A stretch of 64,000 nt of DNA from positions 1 through 64,000 of the forward strand of contig NZ_FMBL01000003.1 of NCBI RefSeq assembly GCF_900094885.1. Reading direction: 5' to 3'. Positions 28,759 through 38,515 of this stretch are shown here, in pieces. The stretch comes from Bifidobacterium commune (GTDB lineage: Bacteria; Actinomycetota; Actinomycetes; Actinomycetales; Bifidobacteriaceae). How positions within the stretch are numbered: the first letter of the stretch is position 1; each line of letters starts with the position of its first letter. The notes under the pieces were generated by a model that saw only the letters and a program-made list of their open reading frames with translations, did not search any database and was not told the DNA's origin. A program made the position numbers and the translations under genes.

Positions 28759-31202
28759 TTGTTTTCAAGCTCCTTTTCTACACGCTTATTGGCGGAAATA
28801 TTGCGGAAATAACCGGCGACGAACGAACCGATACCCCGGAAGGTATGGCCGTTCGCAATCTTGACGATGGCCTGCACCATCGCCGCGTCGATCATGCCTT
28901 GCGTCATCTTGCACATCGCACGTGGCGGCATGTTGAGGATGAAGAGGGTATTGAGGTCAGGCTGGCCGGTTTTCCGACGGACAGATTCCTCACGTTTGGT
29001 CAGCGTCTTTGCAATCGTGCGCGCTACAAAGCCACGTGAATCGACCCACGAGGAAATCGGGTCGTTCTCCCCGAAGACGGTGGTCTTGCCGGGAGCGATG
29101 ACACCGTGACCGAACAAGGCGGTCATCTCGTTGTCGGTGACATCCTTGACCCTACCCTTGAGGTAGTTGCCGAGCACCGGGTTCGGCGGGCACAGATCAA
29201 TATCGCCTTGAATCGACTCACGAACGGAAAGCGGTAGGTTCACGACGGAGTCGCCGACGAGAATTTCACGTTCGCCCGTCTCCGTTTTCCAAGTGCCTGG
29301 CACCACGTCGTAATGACGGAACGTATAGCGGTCAAACGCGATGGTGACTTTCTTGGTTTCATGAGCGCCGAGAAAGACCTTCTTGAAGCCCTTGAGCTCT
29401 CGATCTGGACGCATCGCACCGCCCTGCGGACCGCGCACATACATCTGCGCGACAGTGGCACCGGGGATGTCGGAATCATTGGTCACACTAAATGTGATGC
29501 CATTTTCGTCGCTGCTCAGATCGGAATACGTAAACGTGCTGTAGCTCAGGCCGTAACCGAACGGGAAGCGAACAGGCACGCCCGCGGTCTGGTAATAACG
29601 GTAGCCGACGAAGGGCCCTTCACGATAAATCGCGTCGCGACCGATGGCCGGGTACCAGCCAGAGCTGGGGCAATCCGTGTACTTGAGCGGCCAAGTCTCG
29701 GCAAGATGACCGGATGGATTGACTTCGCCTACAAGCACACGCGCGGTCGCCGAAGCTCCGGCCTGACCGGAAAGACCGATGTACAGAAGCGAAGCGATAT
29801 CGTCAAACCAAGGCAGTTCGACGGGAGAGCCTGCAACAAGCACGACAACCACGGGCTTTCCGGTGGCGGACAGTGCTTTGACCAGTTCATTCTGACCTTC
29901 AGCGATGGCCATGGTGGAACGGTCGAGACCTTCGGACTCACTGCGTTCATCAAGACCAACGACAGCGACGACCACATCGGTGGTATCGGCCGCCGCCAGT
30001 GCAACGGCATCTTCAACCAGCACACTGTTCTTGCCACCGTGGCGCTCGTAGCCCTGCTGATAACCGACAACATCGATGCCGCCCATCTTCTTGAGCTCAT
30101 CGAGCAGGTTCTCCTCACCAGTCGCGTTGACCTTCGAAGATCCGGATCCTTGGTAACGCGCCGTTTCGGCCATATCGCCGATAACCGCCACACGGGTACC
30201 CGGCTTGAGGGGGAGCGCCGGAGCGACAGTGCCGTCTGCACTGCCGTTCCTAAGCAACACAGCCGTGTTTTCAGCCACATGACGAGCGATTTCATGATGC
30301 GTCTTAATAACATCATCACTAAGGAGGTCATCGCGTCCCACACCCTCAAAACGCGTCCGTTCGGCAAGTGTGGCAACCTCGCGGGCACGAACGTTGATAT
30401 CAGCCTCGGCCAAAGTACCGGCCTTCACCGCCCCCACCAGCTCACGCACGGAGGTGTATCCCGGCGACGGCATCTCAAGCGAGCCGCCTGCTTTCACTGC
30501 GGCAACCGCGGAATTCGAACCACCCCAGTCGGAGATGACGGTGCCGTCGAACCCCCATTCCTGACGAAGAATTTCGGTCAGCAGGTGCTTGTTTTCGTGG
30601 GCATATGTGCCGTTGACCTGATTGTAGGAAGTCATGATGGCCCAAGGGCTGGCCTCACGAATCATGATTTCAAAACCGGTCAGATACAGCTCACGCAATG
30701 TGCGCTCGTCGATAACCGAATTGGACGCCTGACGGCGCAGCTCCTGACTGTTGACGGCAAAATGCTTCGGACAGGAAGAGACACCATTGCTCTGAATACC
30801 CTTGACGAGGCCAGTGGCCAAGCGTCCGGCGACCTGCGGGTCTTCGGAATAATACTCGAAGTTGCGGCCGCACAGCGGGTTGCGCTTGATGTTCATGCCC
30901 GGACCGAGCAGCACATTCACGTCAAGGTCATGCGCCTCACGTCCCAATGCCTTTCCCATTTCCTCAGCGAGATCGGGATCCCAAGAATTGGCCACCGTAC
31001 CGGCGGTGGGGAAGCAGGTTGCAGGCTTGGATGCGCCGAGACCGAGATGATCGCCTGCGCCAAGCTGTCGACGTACGCCGTGGGGGCCATCGCTCATCAC
31101 AAAGCTGGGGATGCCGGCACGCTCATTGCCCCGCGAATCCCACTCGGATCCGCCGGAAAGCATCGCGGCTTTCTCGGTCACCGAAAGCTCTTCGAGTTCC
31201 AT
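28755..31202 (-). CDS. GH3 beta-glycosidase, cytoplasmic
   Basis: The 815-residue enzyme has the normal GH3 order: a TIM barrel (1 to about 290) with MSDGPHGVR, GRNFEYYSEDP (112-122), KHFAVNSQE (146-154) and nucleophile Asp225 in VISDWGG; an alpha/beta sandwich (about 330-530); then a fibronectin-III-like domain. About 130 extra C-terminal residues, mostly helical, follow. With no signal peptide it should cleave imported glycosides. Close GH3 relatives in bifidobacteria act on beta-glucosides or alpha-L-arabinopyranosides of plant compounds, so substrate is open. GAAGGAG lies five bases before the ATG. An imperfect TGCAT dyad (31,266-31,289) upstream could be an operator. Confidence 0.88.
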   Translation of the reverse strand: MELEELSVTEKAAMLSGGSEWDSRGNERAGIPSFVMSDGPHGVRRQLGAGDHLGLGASKPATCFPTAGTVANSWDPDLAEEMGKALGREAHDLDVNVLLGPGMNIKRNPLCGRNFEYYSEDPQVAGRLATGLVKGIQSNGVSSCPKHFAVNSQELRRQASNSVIDERTLRELYLTGFEIMIREASPWAIMTSYNQVNGTYAHENKHLLTEILRQEWGFDGTVISDWGGSNSAVAAVKAGGSLEMPSPGYTSVRELVGAVKAGTLAEADINVRAREVATLAERTRFEGVGRDDLLSDDVIKTHHEIARHVAENTAVLLRNGSADGTVAPALPLKPGTRVAVIGDMAETARYQGSGSSKVNATGEENLLDELKKMGGIDVVGYQQGYERHGGKNSVLVEDAVALAAADTTDVVVAVVGLDERSESEGLDRSTMAIAEGQNELVKALSATGKPVVVVLVAGSPVELPWFDDIASLLYIGLSGQAGASATARVLVGEVNPSGHLAETWPLKYTDCPSSGWYPAIGRDAIYREGPFVGYRYYQTAGVPVRFPFGYGLSYSTFTYSDLSSDENGITFSVTNDSDIPGATVAQMYVRGPQGGAMRPDRELKGFKKVFLGAHETKKVTIAFDRYTFRHYDVVPGTWKTETGEREILVGDSVVNLPLSVRESIQGDIDLCPPNPVLGNYLKGRVKDVTDNEMTALFGHGVIAPGKTTVFGENDPISSWVDSRGFVARTIAKTLTKREESVRRKTGQPDLNTLFILNMPPRAMCKMTQGMIDAAMVQAIVKIANGHTFRGIGSFVAGYFRNISANKRVEKELENK

Positions 31203-31545
31203 GGTTCTCCTTCAGTAATTTTGTTGTCGCCATACAGCTATCGTCACCGTAGCTGAAACCCGACATGCATTAGTGTGCAGATATATGCAACGCCGCACAA
31301 GGCTGTGCCACATCGCATACAATCCACCAATAGCAATTTTATTTAAGCAACAAAATCAACGACCGGGAGCCGTTACAGCCTAAGCTGTCGATTCGTTGGC
31401 ATGAACGGTGCGAAGCCGTGAAGATATGGCAAAGCCCCCACCGAACGTAGCAGATGGGGGCTTTGCGTATTAGTTCAAACCTTTGCCCGGTGAACCATCA
31501 AAGCACTATCAACGAACACCGGAATCAAGGCCTTTCACCTTATGC
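31203..31545. other. Region between the GH3 genes: terminator and promoter area
   Basis: The hairpin GCAAAGCCCCCA (31,429-31,440) and TGGGGGCTTTGC (31,455-31,466) is a strong terminator for the membrane GH3 gene on the minus strand, about 80 bases after its stop. A dyad with arms TGCATTA (31,266-31,272) and TATATGCA (31,282-31,289) lies upstream of the cytoplasmic GH3 gene. No gene is seen. Confidence 0.65.
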
Positions 31546-34542
31546 TCACTCCTCTTCGGAAGTGACCTGCTCTGCAGTTCCATCGGGAGTGACAGACTCG
31601 GCCATTTCGTCGGAAACTGCCTGCTCCGGAGTCTCAACGGACTGAAGAGCTTCAGTCACCTTGGCCGCCTCACGACGGCTGCGGAAGCGGCGGATGGCCA
31701 CAACTTCAAGACCGATGAAGAGCAGTCCGAAGACAACCCAAGCAGCATACATAGCCGTACGCCAGATCGGGGTCTCAGCCTTCGGCTCACCCTTCTCGTA
31801 CTCCCAGCTGTTCACCACGGTGTAGAGCACGTTCTTGGTAGCCCTACGCATGGCAATCACGGAAGTCGCGGACTTGTCGGTGATGTGATTGGTCACCTTG
31901 GTGGTCGCCAACATGGTGTCACCGCCGTTGCGAATGATCTGATCGGCGTTCTGGAAGCCGTAACCTGCATAGTAATCCGTAACAACGAAGCCCTTAAAGC
32001 CCCACTCGTCGCGCAGCAGCGACTGAAGCAACGCCGGATTCGCACCTGCATAAGTGGGTCCGATATAGTTGAAGGAGCTCATCACAGCCCGTGCGCCACC
32101 GGTCTTCACGCTCATCTCGAACGGCTTCAGGTACACCTCACGCATCGCCTGCTCGTCAGCCCAGGTGCAAAGCATGTTGGTACGGTTGCTTTCCTGCTCA
32201 TTCATCGCGAAGTGCTTGATGAATGCGTAGACGCCCTTGGACTGGGCACCAGCAGCCTGATTGGAGGCCATTGTGCCGGCTACCAGCGGATCCTCGGAGA
32301 AGTACTCGAAGTTGCGGCCGCCGAACACATCGCGATGCACGTTCATTGCAGGTGCGTACCAGCCGGCAACGTGCATGTCGTGACCCATTTCACCGATGAG
32401 CTCACCGAAGCGCTTGGCGAGATCTTTGTTGAAGGTCGCAGCGACGGCGGTGGAAGCCGGGAAGCCGATAGAACCGGCCTTGGTGAAGTTGTTGTTCAAG
32501 GAAGCAGGGCCATCAGCGTCAGTGACACGCGCCTTGCCGATGGAATCAATCGCAGCGGTGCCGTATCCACCATTGGCGATGAGCTCATCCATCTCCTTGA
32601 ACGTCAACTGGTCGAGCAGCTTGTCCCATTCAGGATCGTCAAAAGACTTTCCACGCAGCGACGCCAGGCGAACGTTGTTCTTCGCACCTGTCGTAGGCAT
32701 CTTGTCGTCGGCCTGGTTATGGTCGGCCGCCTTGTAGTTGCCGTTGTTGACGAACTCAGACTTCACTTTGTCGCTCATCTTGAAATCGGTGGGAACCGAA
32801 TTTGCAGCAGCGAAGTTCGCGAAGTGTCCGGCACGGGAGAGATACGTGACGTTCTCGCCCCTGGCCTTGTCGAAGATGTTCGTCGCCGGTGTCTTGTCTC
32901 CGTTATGGGCCTTGCCCTTGGCGTTGTACGTGGTCGTGGAGTCGACGGTAACCGTCTTGGTATCGATCACGGTGTGGGAATCGGACTGCACCGAAATCTC
33001 ATACTGCCCCTGCTCAAGCACGTATGCACGAGCACCCTTCGAATCGTACGAAGCCATGTCGGAATCGTTGAACTCGATCTTCACGGTCTGCGAAGCGCCA
33101 GGCTTGAGAACATCGGTCTTGGCGAACGCAACAAGATTGGTGCTCGCCTTCTCGATGCCACCTTCGGTGTACGGAGGGTTGTAGTAGACCTGAACGACGT
33201 CCTTGCCAGCCTTGGACCCATCGTTCTTCACGGTGACATCAAAGCTGACCTTGCCGTTGCTGTGGTTGATCGAACCCATCTTTTCGCTGAACTTGGTGTA
33301 GCTCAGGCCGTAACCGAATGGATAGCGAACCATGCTGTTATAGTCGATCAGACCTTCCTTGGCAGCAGTCTCGTAGAAGCGGTAGCCGACATAAATACCC
33401 TCGGTGTAATTGATGAAAGTCGGCTTGACAGTCTCGGTCTTACCGGTGAAGCCGGCAAAGCTCTGCGCGAATTCATCAACGTTGTTGTACTTGAAATCAC
33501 CAGAGTTGTTGTAGGTGACGGACTTCTTCAAATCCTTCAGGAAGGTATCTGCAGTGCGACCGGACGGGTTGATGTCGCCCGCGAGCACACGACCGAGAGA
33601 TGTGAAGCCGGTCTGACCAGCCGGCGGACACCACACGAGAGACTTGACCTGAGGATATTGATCAAGGAAGTCGAACTGGAACGTGTTTGCACCGTTGTAA
33701 ACAACCGTCACGTTCTGGAAGTTCTTGGCGACGAGATCGAGCATGTTCTTCTCGGTCTGATCGAGCTGCAGGATGGATTCGCCTTCTTGGAAGTCCTCAT
33801 AATTCTTCGAGTTGTTGGTGTAGGTAATATCCTTGGCTTTCATATTGGTCGGAAGATCGGCGCCCTCGCCGCCTACACGGCTAATAACCACAACTGCCTG
33901 GTCGGAGTATGACTTCGCCTGATCGATGAGGCTCTGCGAATACCGGTCCGCTGGCACTTCGGGTAGGGTCCAATCCTGGGCAAACATACCAACTTCCGGA
34001 CGATCCTTACGGTAATCCGTATAAAGCTTGGAAAGCTTGTCGTTGGGTTCGAGGCCGGCATTCTTCATACCCTGAAGCAGGGAAACGGTGGGATACTGCT
34101 TCGACATCGAACCAGAACCCGTTCCACCATAAACCGGGTTGGTGGAGCCCCAGCCGAATACGTTGACCTTCTTGCTGGAAAGTGGCAAGTTGTTGCCATC
34201 ATTCTTCAGAAGGGTCACCGCTTCGCTCTGAATATCCTCAGCGAGTTTATTACCCTTGTCCACAGTGCTCTGTGAAAGCTCATATTTCTTAGCAGACACA
34301 TTGTTGAGCAGCGTGGCCATCGGGCCGGTGAGCATCATGGAGACGGCGGCAACTATGGCCACCATGGCCACAAGCCACGTCTCGCTGCGCACGAACTTGC
34401 GGGTTCCGACGTTTTTTACCGTCTTCTTGTTGACGGCGATGCTGATGATAACGGCCAAAACCATAAAGACACCAATCGCCACCAGATAGGGCACCAATGA
34501 CTTAATGACGTTGACGACATCAGCCATGTTGATCTGCAACAT
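31546..34542 (-). CDS. Membrane-anchored GH3 glycosidase with reversed domain order
   Basis: This 998-residue protein begins with two membrane helices (about 13-36 and 54-80). It then shows the GH3 alpha/beta sandwich first (AVTLLKNDGNNLPL), a fibronectin-III-like segment, and only then the TIM barrel with DADGPASLN, GRNFEYFSEDP, KHFAMNEQES and the nucleophile in FVVTDYYAG. Most GH3 enzymes have the barrel first, so this is the circularly permuted type. A third helix (about 935-955) and a 50-residue acidic cytosolic tail follow. By charge the catalytic part should lie outside the cell, held at both ends. The start is MLQINMADVV, with AGAGAGGA six bases upstream. Substrate unknown. Confidence 0.85.
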   Translation of the reverse strand: MLQINMADVVNVIKSLVPYLVAIGVFMVLAVIISIAVNKKTVKNVGTRKFVRSETWLVAMVAIVAAVSMMLTGPMATLLNNVSAKKYELSQSTVDKGNKLAEDIQSEAVTLLKNDGNNLPLSSKKVNVFGWGSTNPVYGGTGSGSMSKQYPTVSLLQGMKNAGLEPNDKLSKLYTDYRKDRPEVGMFAQDWTLPEVPADRYSQSLIDQAKSYSDQAVVVISRVGGEGADLPTNMKAKDITYTNNSKNYEDFQEGESILQLDQTEKNMLDLVAKNFQNVTVVYNGANTFQFDFLDQYPQVKSLVWCPPAGQTGFTSLGRVLAGDINPSGRTADTFLKDLKKSVTYNNSGDFKYNNVDEFAQSFAGFTGKTETVKPTFINYTEGIYVGYRFYETAAKEGLIDYNSMVRYPFGYGLSYTKFSEKMGSINHSNGKVSFDVTVKNDGSKAGKDVVQVYYNPPYTEGGIEKASTNLVAFAKTDVLKPGASQTVKIEFNDSDMASYDSKGARAYVLEQGQYEISVQSDSHTVIDTKTVTVDSTTTYNAKGKAHNGDKTPATNIFDKARGENVTYLSRAGHFANFAAANSVPTDFKMSDKVKSEFVNNGNYKAADHNQADDKMPTTGAKNNVRLASLRGKSFDDPEWDKLLDQLTFKEMDELIANGGYGTAAIDSIGKARVTDADGPASLNNNFTKAGSIGFPASTAVAATFNKDLAKRFGELIGEMGHDMHVAGWYAPAMNVHRDVFGGRNFEYFSEDPLVAGTMASNQAAGAQSKGVYAFIKHFAMNEQESNRTNMLCTWADEQAMREVYLKPFEMSVKTGGARAVMSSFNYIGPTYAGANPALLQSLLRDEWGFKGFVVTDYYAGYGFQNADQIIRNGGDTMLATTKVTNHITDKSATSVIAMRRATKNVLYTVVNSWEYEKGEPKAETPIWRTAMYAAWVVFGLLFIGLEVVAIRRFRSRREAAKVTEALQSVETPEQAVSDEMAESVTPDGTAEQVTSEEE

Positions 34543-34851
34543 GAGAAGTCCTCTCTTATTTACCTGCATATCGTGAATGAATCGATTGCGCCTGAATCAC
34601 AGTATCGCAACCGTACATACTCGCTCAACTTTGAACAAAGCCAATGCGACGATGCAACATTCATACAATTTCATTGTGCACTGTTAGTCAAAACGACGTA
34701 ACTTTTCCACTTAGCCTGTCATTTTGCCAGCATGTTCTGTGCACAAACAACGATGTGATATCAATTATACAACCGCTTGCACTCGCGCCCGCCTGCCGCC
34801 GTTAAGACCACTGGCACAGCACCCTCCGCCCGCCCCAGTATCATGGGGGAC
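34543..34851. other. Divergent control region of membrane GH3 and kinase genes
   Basis: The gap holds a perfect 12-base palindrome, CTTTGAACAAAG (34,629-34,640), abutting a weak minus-strand -35-like TTGAGC (34,623-34,628); this could be an operator of the GH3 gene. For the kinase gene, TATCAT (34,839-34,844) ends 7 bases before the ATG. No gene is seen. Confidence 0.45.
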
Positions 34852-37143
34852 ATGAGCGACTTGAACGCGTTGGACTTACAAGCTGGGGACATCGTCGGCG
34901 GATACACACTGATCTCGCGACTGGGCGGCGGTGCCATGGGTTCGGTCTGGCGCGTACGCGACGGTGGCGGAGAGATGTATGCAATGAAAATCTTGCGCGA
35001 TTCGCTCCGAGACGGCAATGAAGCCGGCAGCGATGGCACACCTTCAGAAGGACCGCACGCGAATGTCGCCGAAGGTATCGGAAACGATTCGAACGCCGAT
35101 CAGAACAACGGCAATGAGACCGGAAGCGTACACTCTCATCATCACAGCCATGAGGTCCATGTAACCGCCCGCGAGCGCATGCGCCGTGAGGCCGTGGCAA
35201 TGCGCAAGATTAATCATCCCGGCGTTTGCGCCATCGTTGACATGGAACTCGATGATTCCCTCGCATTCATCGTCACCGAGCTGATCGAGGGCAAGAACCT
35301 GCAGGACGATGTGGCCGCGAATGGACGGTATGTAGGCGACGACCTGCAGCGTCTAGCCGCCAAACTGATTGATGCCGTGCAGGCGGTGCACGCACAAGGC
35401 ATCATCCACCGTGACATCAAACCCACAAACGTCATGATTTCGGCTTCCGGACCGGTTTTGGTTGATTTCGGCATTGCGATGACCGAAGGCGAAAGCCATG
35501 TCACACGCACCGGTCTGGTGATGGGTACACCCGGTTTTATCGCTCCCGAAATCATTGACGGAGCGGAAAGCAACGAGGCCACGGACTGGTGGTCGCTTGC
35601 GAGTGTGATCGCCTTCGCCGCCACCGGCCACCCGGTTTTTGGCAGCAAGCCCATGATGGCGGTGCTCGAACGTGAGGCAAGCGGTAACGCCAATCTTGCC
35701 GGCCTTGCGCCCAACACACTTGCGGCCTTGCGCAGTGCACTTAACCCCGACCCATCGAAACGTTGCAGTCCACAAGATTTGCTTCAGGGCATCACACTCG
35801 ACACACTCAACCCGTTCGAAAACGGCGAGCTAAGCAACGACGAGAGCAATGACACCATGCCGTGGCCATTGAAAAATAACGGTGCCGCCGCAAATAACGC
35901 CAATACGGAAACCTATAAAACACAAGAGGTGATGCCCCCTTTTGGCATAAGCCCTCGAACTGATTCAGATTCCGGAAGCCCGATTCAGGATAACCCGAGA
36001 TCGATGTGGACCGACAATCCCACGGATTTGATTACACGTCAACTCGAACCCGCACAACGACAACCGCGTGACTCAACACGACTCATGGCGCAGCCGGAAG
36101 GCAGTGAAACCGCCCCCGTTCCAGTTGGTTCGAACGGTTCAACGAACATGGATCAGACGTCCGTGCTGCCGACATCGAACATACAACCAGCGCAACCGAT
36201 GGAAACCGGCACCATGCCCCTTGCCATGAATCTATTGCCGCAAGCACAACCGTCAATGGCCCCGCAAACACAACCCTCTGTTTATGCGTCGTACCCATAC
36301 AGCCCAGCGAACATACCGATGCCTCCAGCTCCGCTGCCCGAGCAAACGGTCAATCCCGCCGACATCAGGCGAGACGCGTTAATATCGCGTTCGACGTTAG
36401 TGCTGTGGCTTGCCATGGTCCCTCTCGCACTGCTCGCCGCAGCGATGCCTGCTGTCTCGCTGTGCTGCGCAGCGGTCCTGCTATGGCTGCTGCTAACGCT
36501 CGGTTACGGCGAAACGTCGCAGCTTGAACGCGAAGCTCGACGTGATGGCATCCGCAAACGCGGCGACACAGCTTTGCGCTTGGCGAGCCTCCCCTGGCAC
36601 GCAATCAAGGCTCTTCTTTCATCCATTCCACGAATAGTGGCGATGGTTCTGATTGCCGATCTTTCGCCGATTGTGGTGAATCTGGTATCCGGACTGCCCA
36701 CCAAAACAGTCAGTATGACTATCGGCTCGTTGCATATCCCTTTGCTGCTGGCGGCCGACATCTCCTTCTCATATTCGAGCGCATCACTCGCAATATTCAT
36801 GGCCGCAGCCTGGCTGATCACGGTTTTCGGACCACGAAAGGCAACGCTACGTCTTGGGGCGGGATGCTTGGGCAAAAGCCGACATCGGTCGACTGCCATC
36901 AATGGCACAGCTGGCGAGACGCGAGAAATCTTCGAACCGCAGGACGACGGGTATGCTGACGGTTACGTCGACGACGACCTTTCCGGCGTCGGTGAAAACG
37001 TCAACGAGCCCCACGGCTCACATTGGCTCAATCGAGGCTCAATAATGCTAATACTATGGGCCGTTGCAACGGTGGCAGCGGCCGTACTGGTGCTGACGAA
37101 TGGTCAAATCGATTGGATTCCGCTGCCAAACCCGTCGTTATAG
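34852..37143 (+). CDS. Membrane Ser/Thr protein kinase (PknB-like)
   Basis: The 763-residue protein has a eukaryote-type kinase domain in the cytosol: Gly loop GGGAMGSV (25-32), Lys46 in AMKIL, HRDIKPTN and DFG followed by GTPGFIAPE, so it should be active. Between Lys46 and the C-helix Glu lies an unusual insert of about 55 residues (near 50-105), rich in Asn, Asp, Glu, Gly and His with a HSHHHSHEVH run. A 180-residue Pro/Gln/Asn-rich linker leads to about five membrane segments rather than the single one of PknB, and no PASTA domains. No Shine-Dalgarno site: TATCAT ends 7 bases before this ATG; an ATG nine bases earlier is an alternative. Confidence 0.85.
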   Translation: MSDLNALDLQAGDIVGGYTLISRLGGGAMGSVWRVRDGGGEMYAMKILRDSLRDGNEAGSDGTPSEGPHANVAEGIGNDSNADQNNGNETGSVHSHHHSHEVHVTARERMRREAVAMRKINHPGVCAIVDMELDDSLAFIVTELIEGKNLQDDVAANGRYVGDDLQRLAAKLIDAVQAVHAQGIIHRDIKPTNVMISASGPVLVDFGIAMTEGESHVTRTGLVMGTPGFIAPEIIDGAESNEATDWWSLASVIAFAATGHPVFGSKPMMAVLEREASGNANLAGLAPNTLAALRSALNPDPSKRCSPQDLLQGITLDTLNPFENGELSNDESNDTMPWPLKNNGAAANNANTETYKTQEVMPPFGISPRTDSDSGSPIQDNPRSMWTDNPTDLITRQLEPAQRQPRDSTRLMAQPEGSETAPVPVGSNGSTNMDQTSVLPTSNIQPAQPMETGTMPLAMNLLPQAQPSMAPQTQPSVYASYPYSPANIPMPPAPLPEQTVNPADIRRDALISRSTLVLWLAMVPLALLAAAMPAVSLCCAAVLLWLLLTLGYGETSQLEREARRDGIRKRGDTALRLASLPWHAIKALLSSIPRIVAMVLIADLSPIVVNLVSGLPTKTVSMTIGSLHIPLLLAADISFSYSSASLAIFMAAAWLITVFGPRKATLRLGAGCLGKSRHRSTAINGTAGETREIFEPQDDGYADGYVDDDLSGVGENVNEPHGSHWLNRGSIMLILWAVATVAAAVLVLTNGQIDWIPLPNPSL

Positions 37144-37307
37144 CTGACCGACCATTATGTGACCCTTCTTTGAACAATTCATCCACCCATTCGTGCACAA
37201 TTAAAGGACATACTTGAGCACACCCGTTGTGCAGCTGTCAGAGCGCCACAGACGTTGATTTTTAAGGCAATCGGCAGCTAAGTCACCAACGACATGAAGA
37301 AGGACCC

Positions 37308-38279
37308 ATGGCAGAACAAGGCAACAGAAAGGCACAGAAACGCAAAGCGCGTGCCAGACGCCAGGCTGAACAAGAGGCGTTACGACGGGAGCAAGCTGAA
37401 ATCGCCGCCAAGGAACGCAAACAGCAGACCATCATCGGAGGTATCGTCGTTGCGGTCGTTGTTGCGCTTGTAGCCATCATCGCCATCGCGACGTTCCACC
37501 CTTTCGATAAGAAGGAGGAGCCGAAGCCGGTCTCGACTAGCAGCGCTTACGAAGCCCTGCAAAAGGTGAAAACAAAGCCCTCCGCAGTCGACAAAAAGGG
37601 CGGCATCCTGATTTCGAAGGACGGCTACGGCAAGAAAATCAAAAACGCCCCCACGGTTGACATCTACATGGATCCGATGTGCCCCGGCTGTGGCTCCCTG
37701 CACCGCCAAATCGACGATGACCTGGTCAGGCTCGTCAATGCCGGACAGATCAATCTGGTCTACCACCTCATGAACTTCCTGGACGGAAATTCAACGGACC
37801 AGTACTCCACCCGTACCGCCGGCGCCGTGCTCTATGTTGCCAGCAACGATCCAGACACCCAGCACCTAATGAAGTTCATCAGCAACCTCTACGACACGGA
37901 CTTCCAGCCGGAAGAGGGTTCCGACTACGTCCCAACCGACAACGCCAAAATCAAGGAGCAAGGCCTCAAGGCCGGTGTCCCAGAGGCCGTGATGGACAAG
38001 GCGTTCGGCGGACAATACAACAAATGGCTTGAAGCTTCCTACGACTACGCGGTCAGCCGCAAAGATTTGGAGAGCAACTACGGTAATAACAAGGGCAAGA
38101 TGAGCACCCCGACGGTTCTGATCAATGGCAAGCTCATTGAGCAGAGCGAAATCTCCGACTTGCACATCCCTCAGAAGGAGGCATTGCTCACGTCGCTCGA
38201 CATCAAAGAATCAGAAGTCGGCAAGGAAGGCGTGATGCCGAAAATCGGCGGAACGAAAGCCCCCAAGCCCCTGCAATAA
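37308..38279 (+). CDS. Membrane-anchored DsbA-like thiol oxidoreductase
   Basis: The N-terminus is a 40-residue highly charged cytosolic helix (Arg/Lys/Gln/Glu), then one membrane helix (about 42-62) and an outer thioredoxin-fold domain of the DsbA type. The active site is CPGC (Cys125-Cys128) in DPMCPGCGSLH, and the cis-Pro loop is STPTVLING. At 323 residues it resembles the actinobacterial proteins that form disulfides in secreted proteins. No DsbB or VKOR partner is in this window. AAGGAC sits just before the ATG. It follows the kinase gene by 164 bases and ends at a strong terminator. Confidence 0.85.
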   Translation: MAEQGNRKAQKRKARARRQAEQEALRREQAEIAAKERKQQTIIGGIVVAVVVALVAIIAIATFHPFDKKEEPKPVSTSSAYEALQKVKTKPSAVDKKGGILISKDGYGKKIKNAPTVDIYMDPMCPGCGSLHRQIDDDLVRLVNAGQINLVYHLMNFLDGNSTDQYSTRTAGAVLYVASNDPDTQHLMKFISNLYDTDFQPEEGSDYVPTDNAKIKEQGLKAGVPEAVMDKAFGGQYNKWLEASYDYAVSRKDLESNYGNNKGKMSTPTVLINGKLIEQSEISDLHIPQKEALLTSLDIKESEVGKEGVMPKIGGTKAPKPLQ

Positions 38280-38319
38280 TCACAAAGCAGGCACCTGCCG
38301 TCAAAACCGTACCACAACG

Positions 38320-38357
38320 ACTGGCTGACGAATTTGCACAACGATTCGTCAGCCAGT
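38320..38357 (+). terminator. Terminator of the DsbA-like gene
   Basis: ACTGGCTGACGAAT (38,320-38,333) pairs with ATTCGTCAGCCAGT (38,344-38,357), a 14-base-pair stem followed by CCGTTATTTT. Confidence 0.85.
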
Positions 38358-38438
38358 CCGTTATTTTCGGGAAGTGCAATAATCGAGCCGTTCTGTTAGA
38401 ATGCATTCTGTTTGCTTTGCGTTACAGTCGAAAGCAAT

Positions 38439-38515
38439 GCCTTCTTAGCTCAGATGGCCAGAGCAGCCGCCTTGTAAGCGGCAGGTCGTCGGTTCGATCC
38501 CGACAGAAGGCTCCA
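38439..38515 (+). tRNA. tRNA-Thr (anticodon TGT)
   Basis: A full cloverleaf can be drawn. The acceptor arms are GCCTTCT and AGAAGGC, the D arm is AGCTC...GAGC, the anticodon stem is GCCGC/GCGGC with loop CTTGTAA (anticodon TGT, reading ACA), and the T arm is GTCGG-TTCGATC-CCGAC. Discriminator T and an encoded CCA close it. It is a single tRNA gene between two protein genes. No attachment-site duplication or phage gene is seen beside it. Confidence 0.96.

Noticed and set aside
29313..31256. 647-codon open frame on the plus strand
   Set aside because: It is an antisense shadow of the GH3 gene, caused by that gene's codon pattern; the composition is not protein-like.
31483..33912. 809-codon open frame on the plus strand
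   Set aside because: It is antisense to the membrane GH3 gene, whose opposite strand has clear catalytic motifs and a ribosome site.
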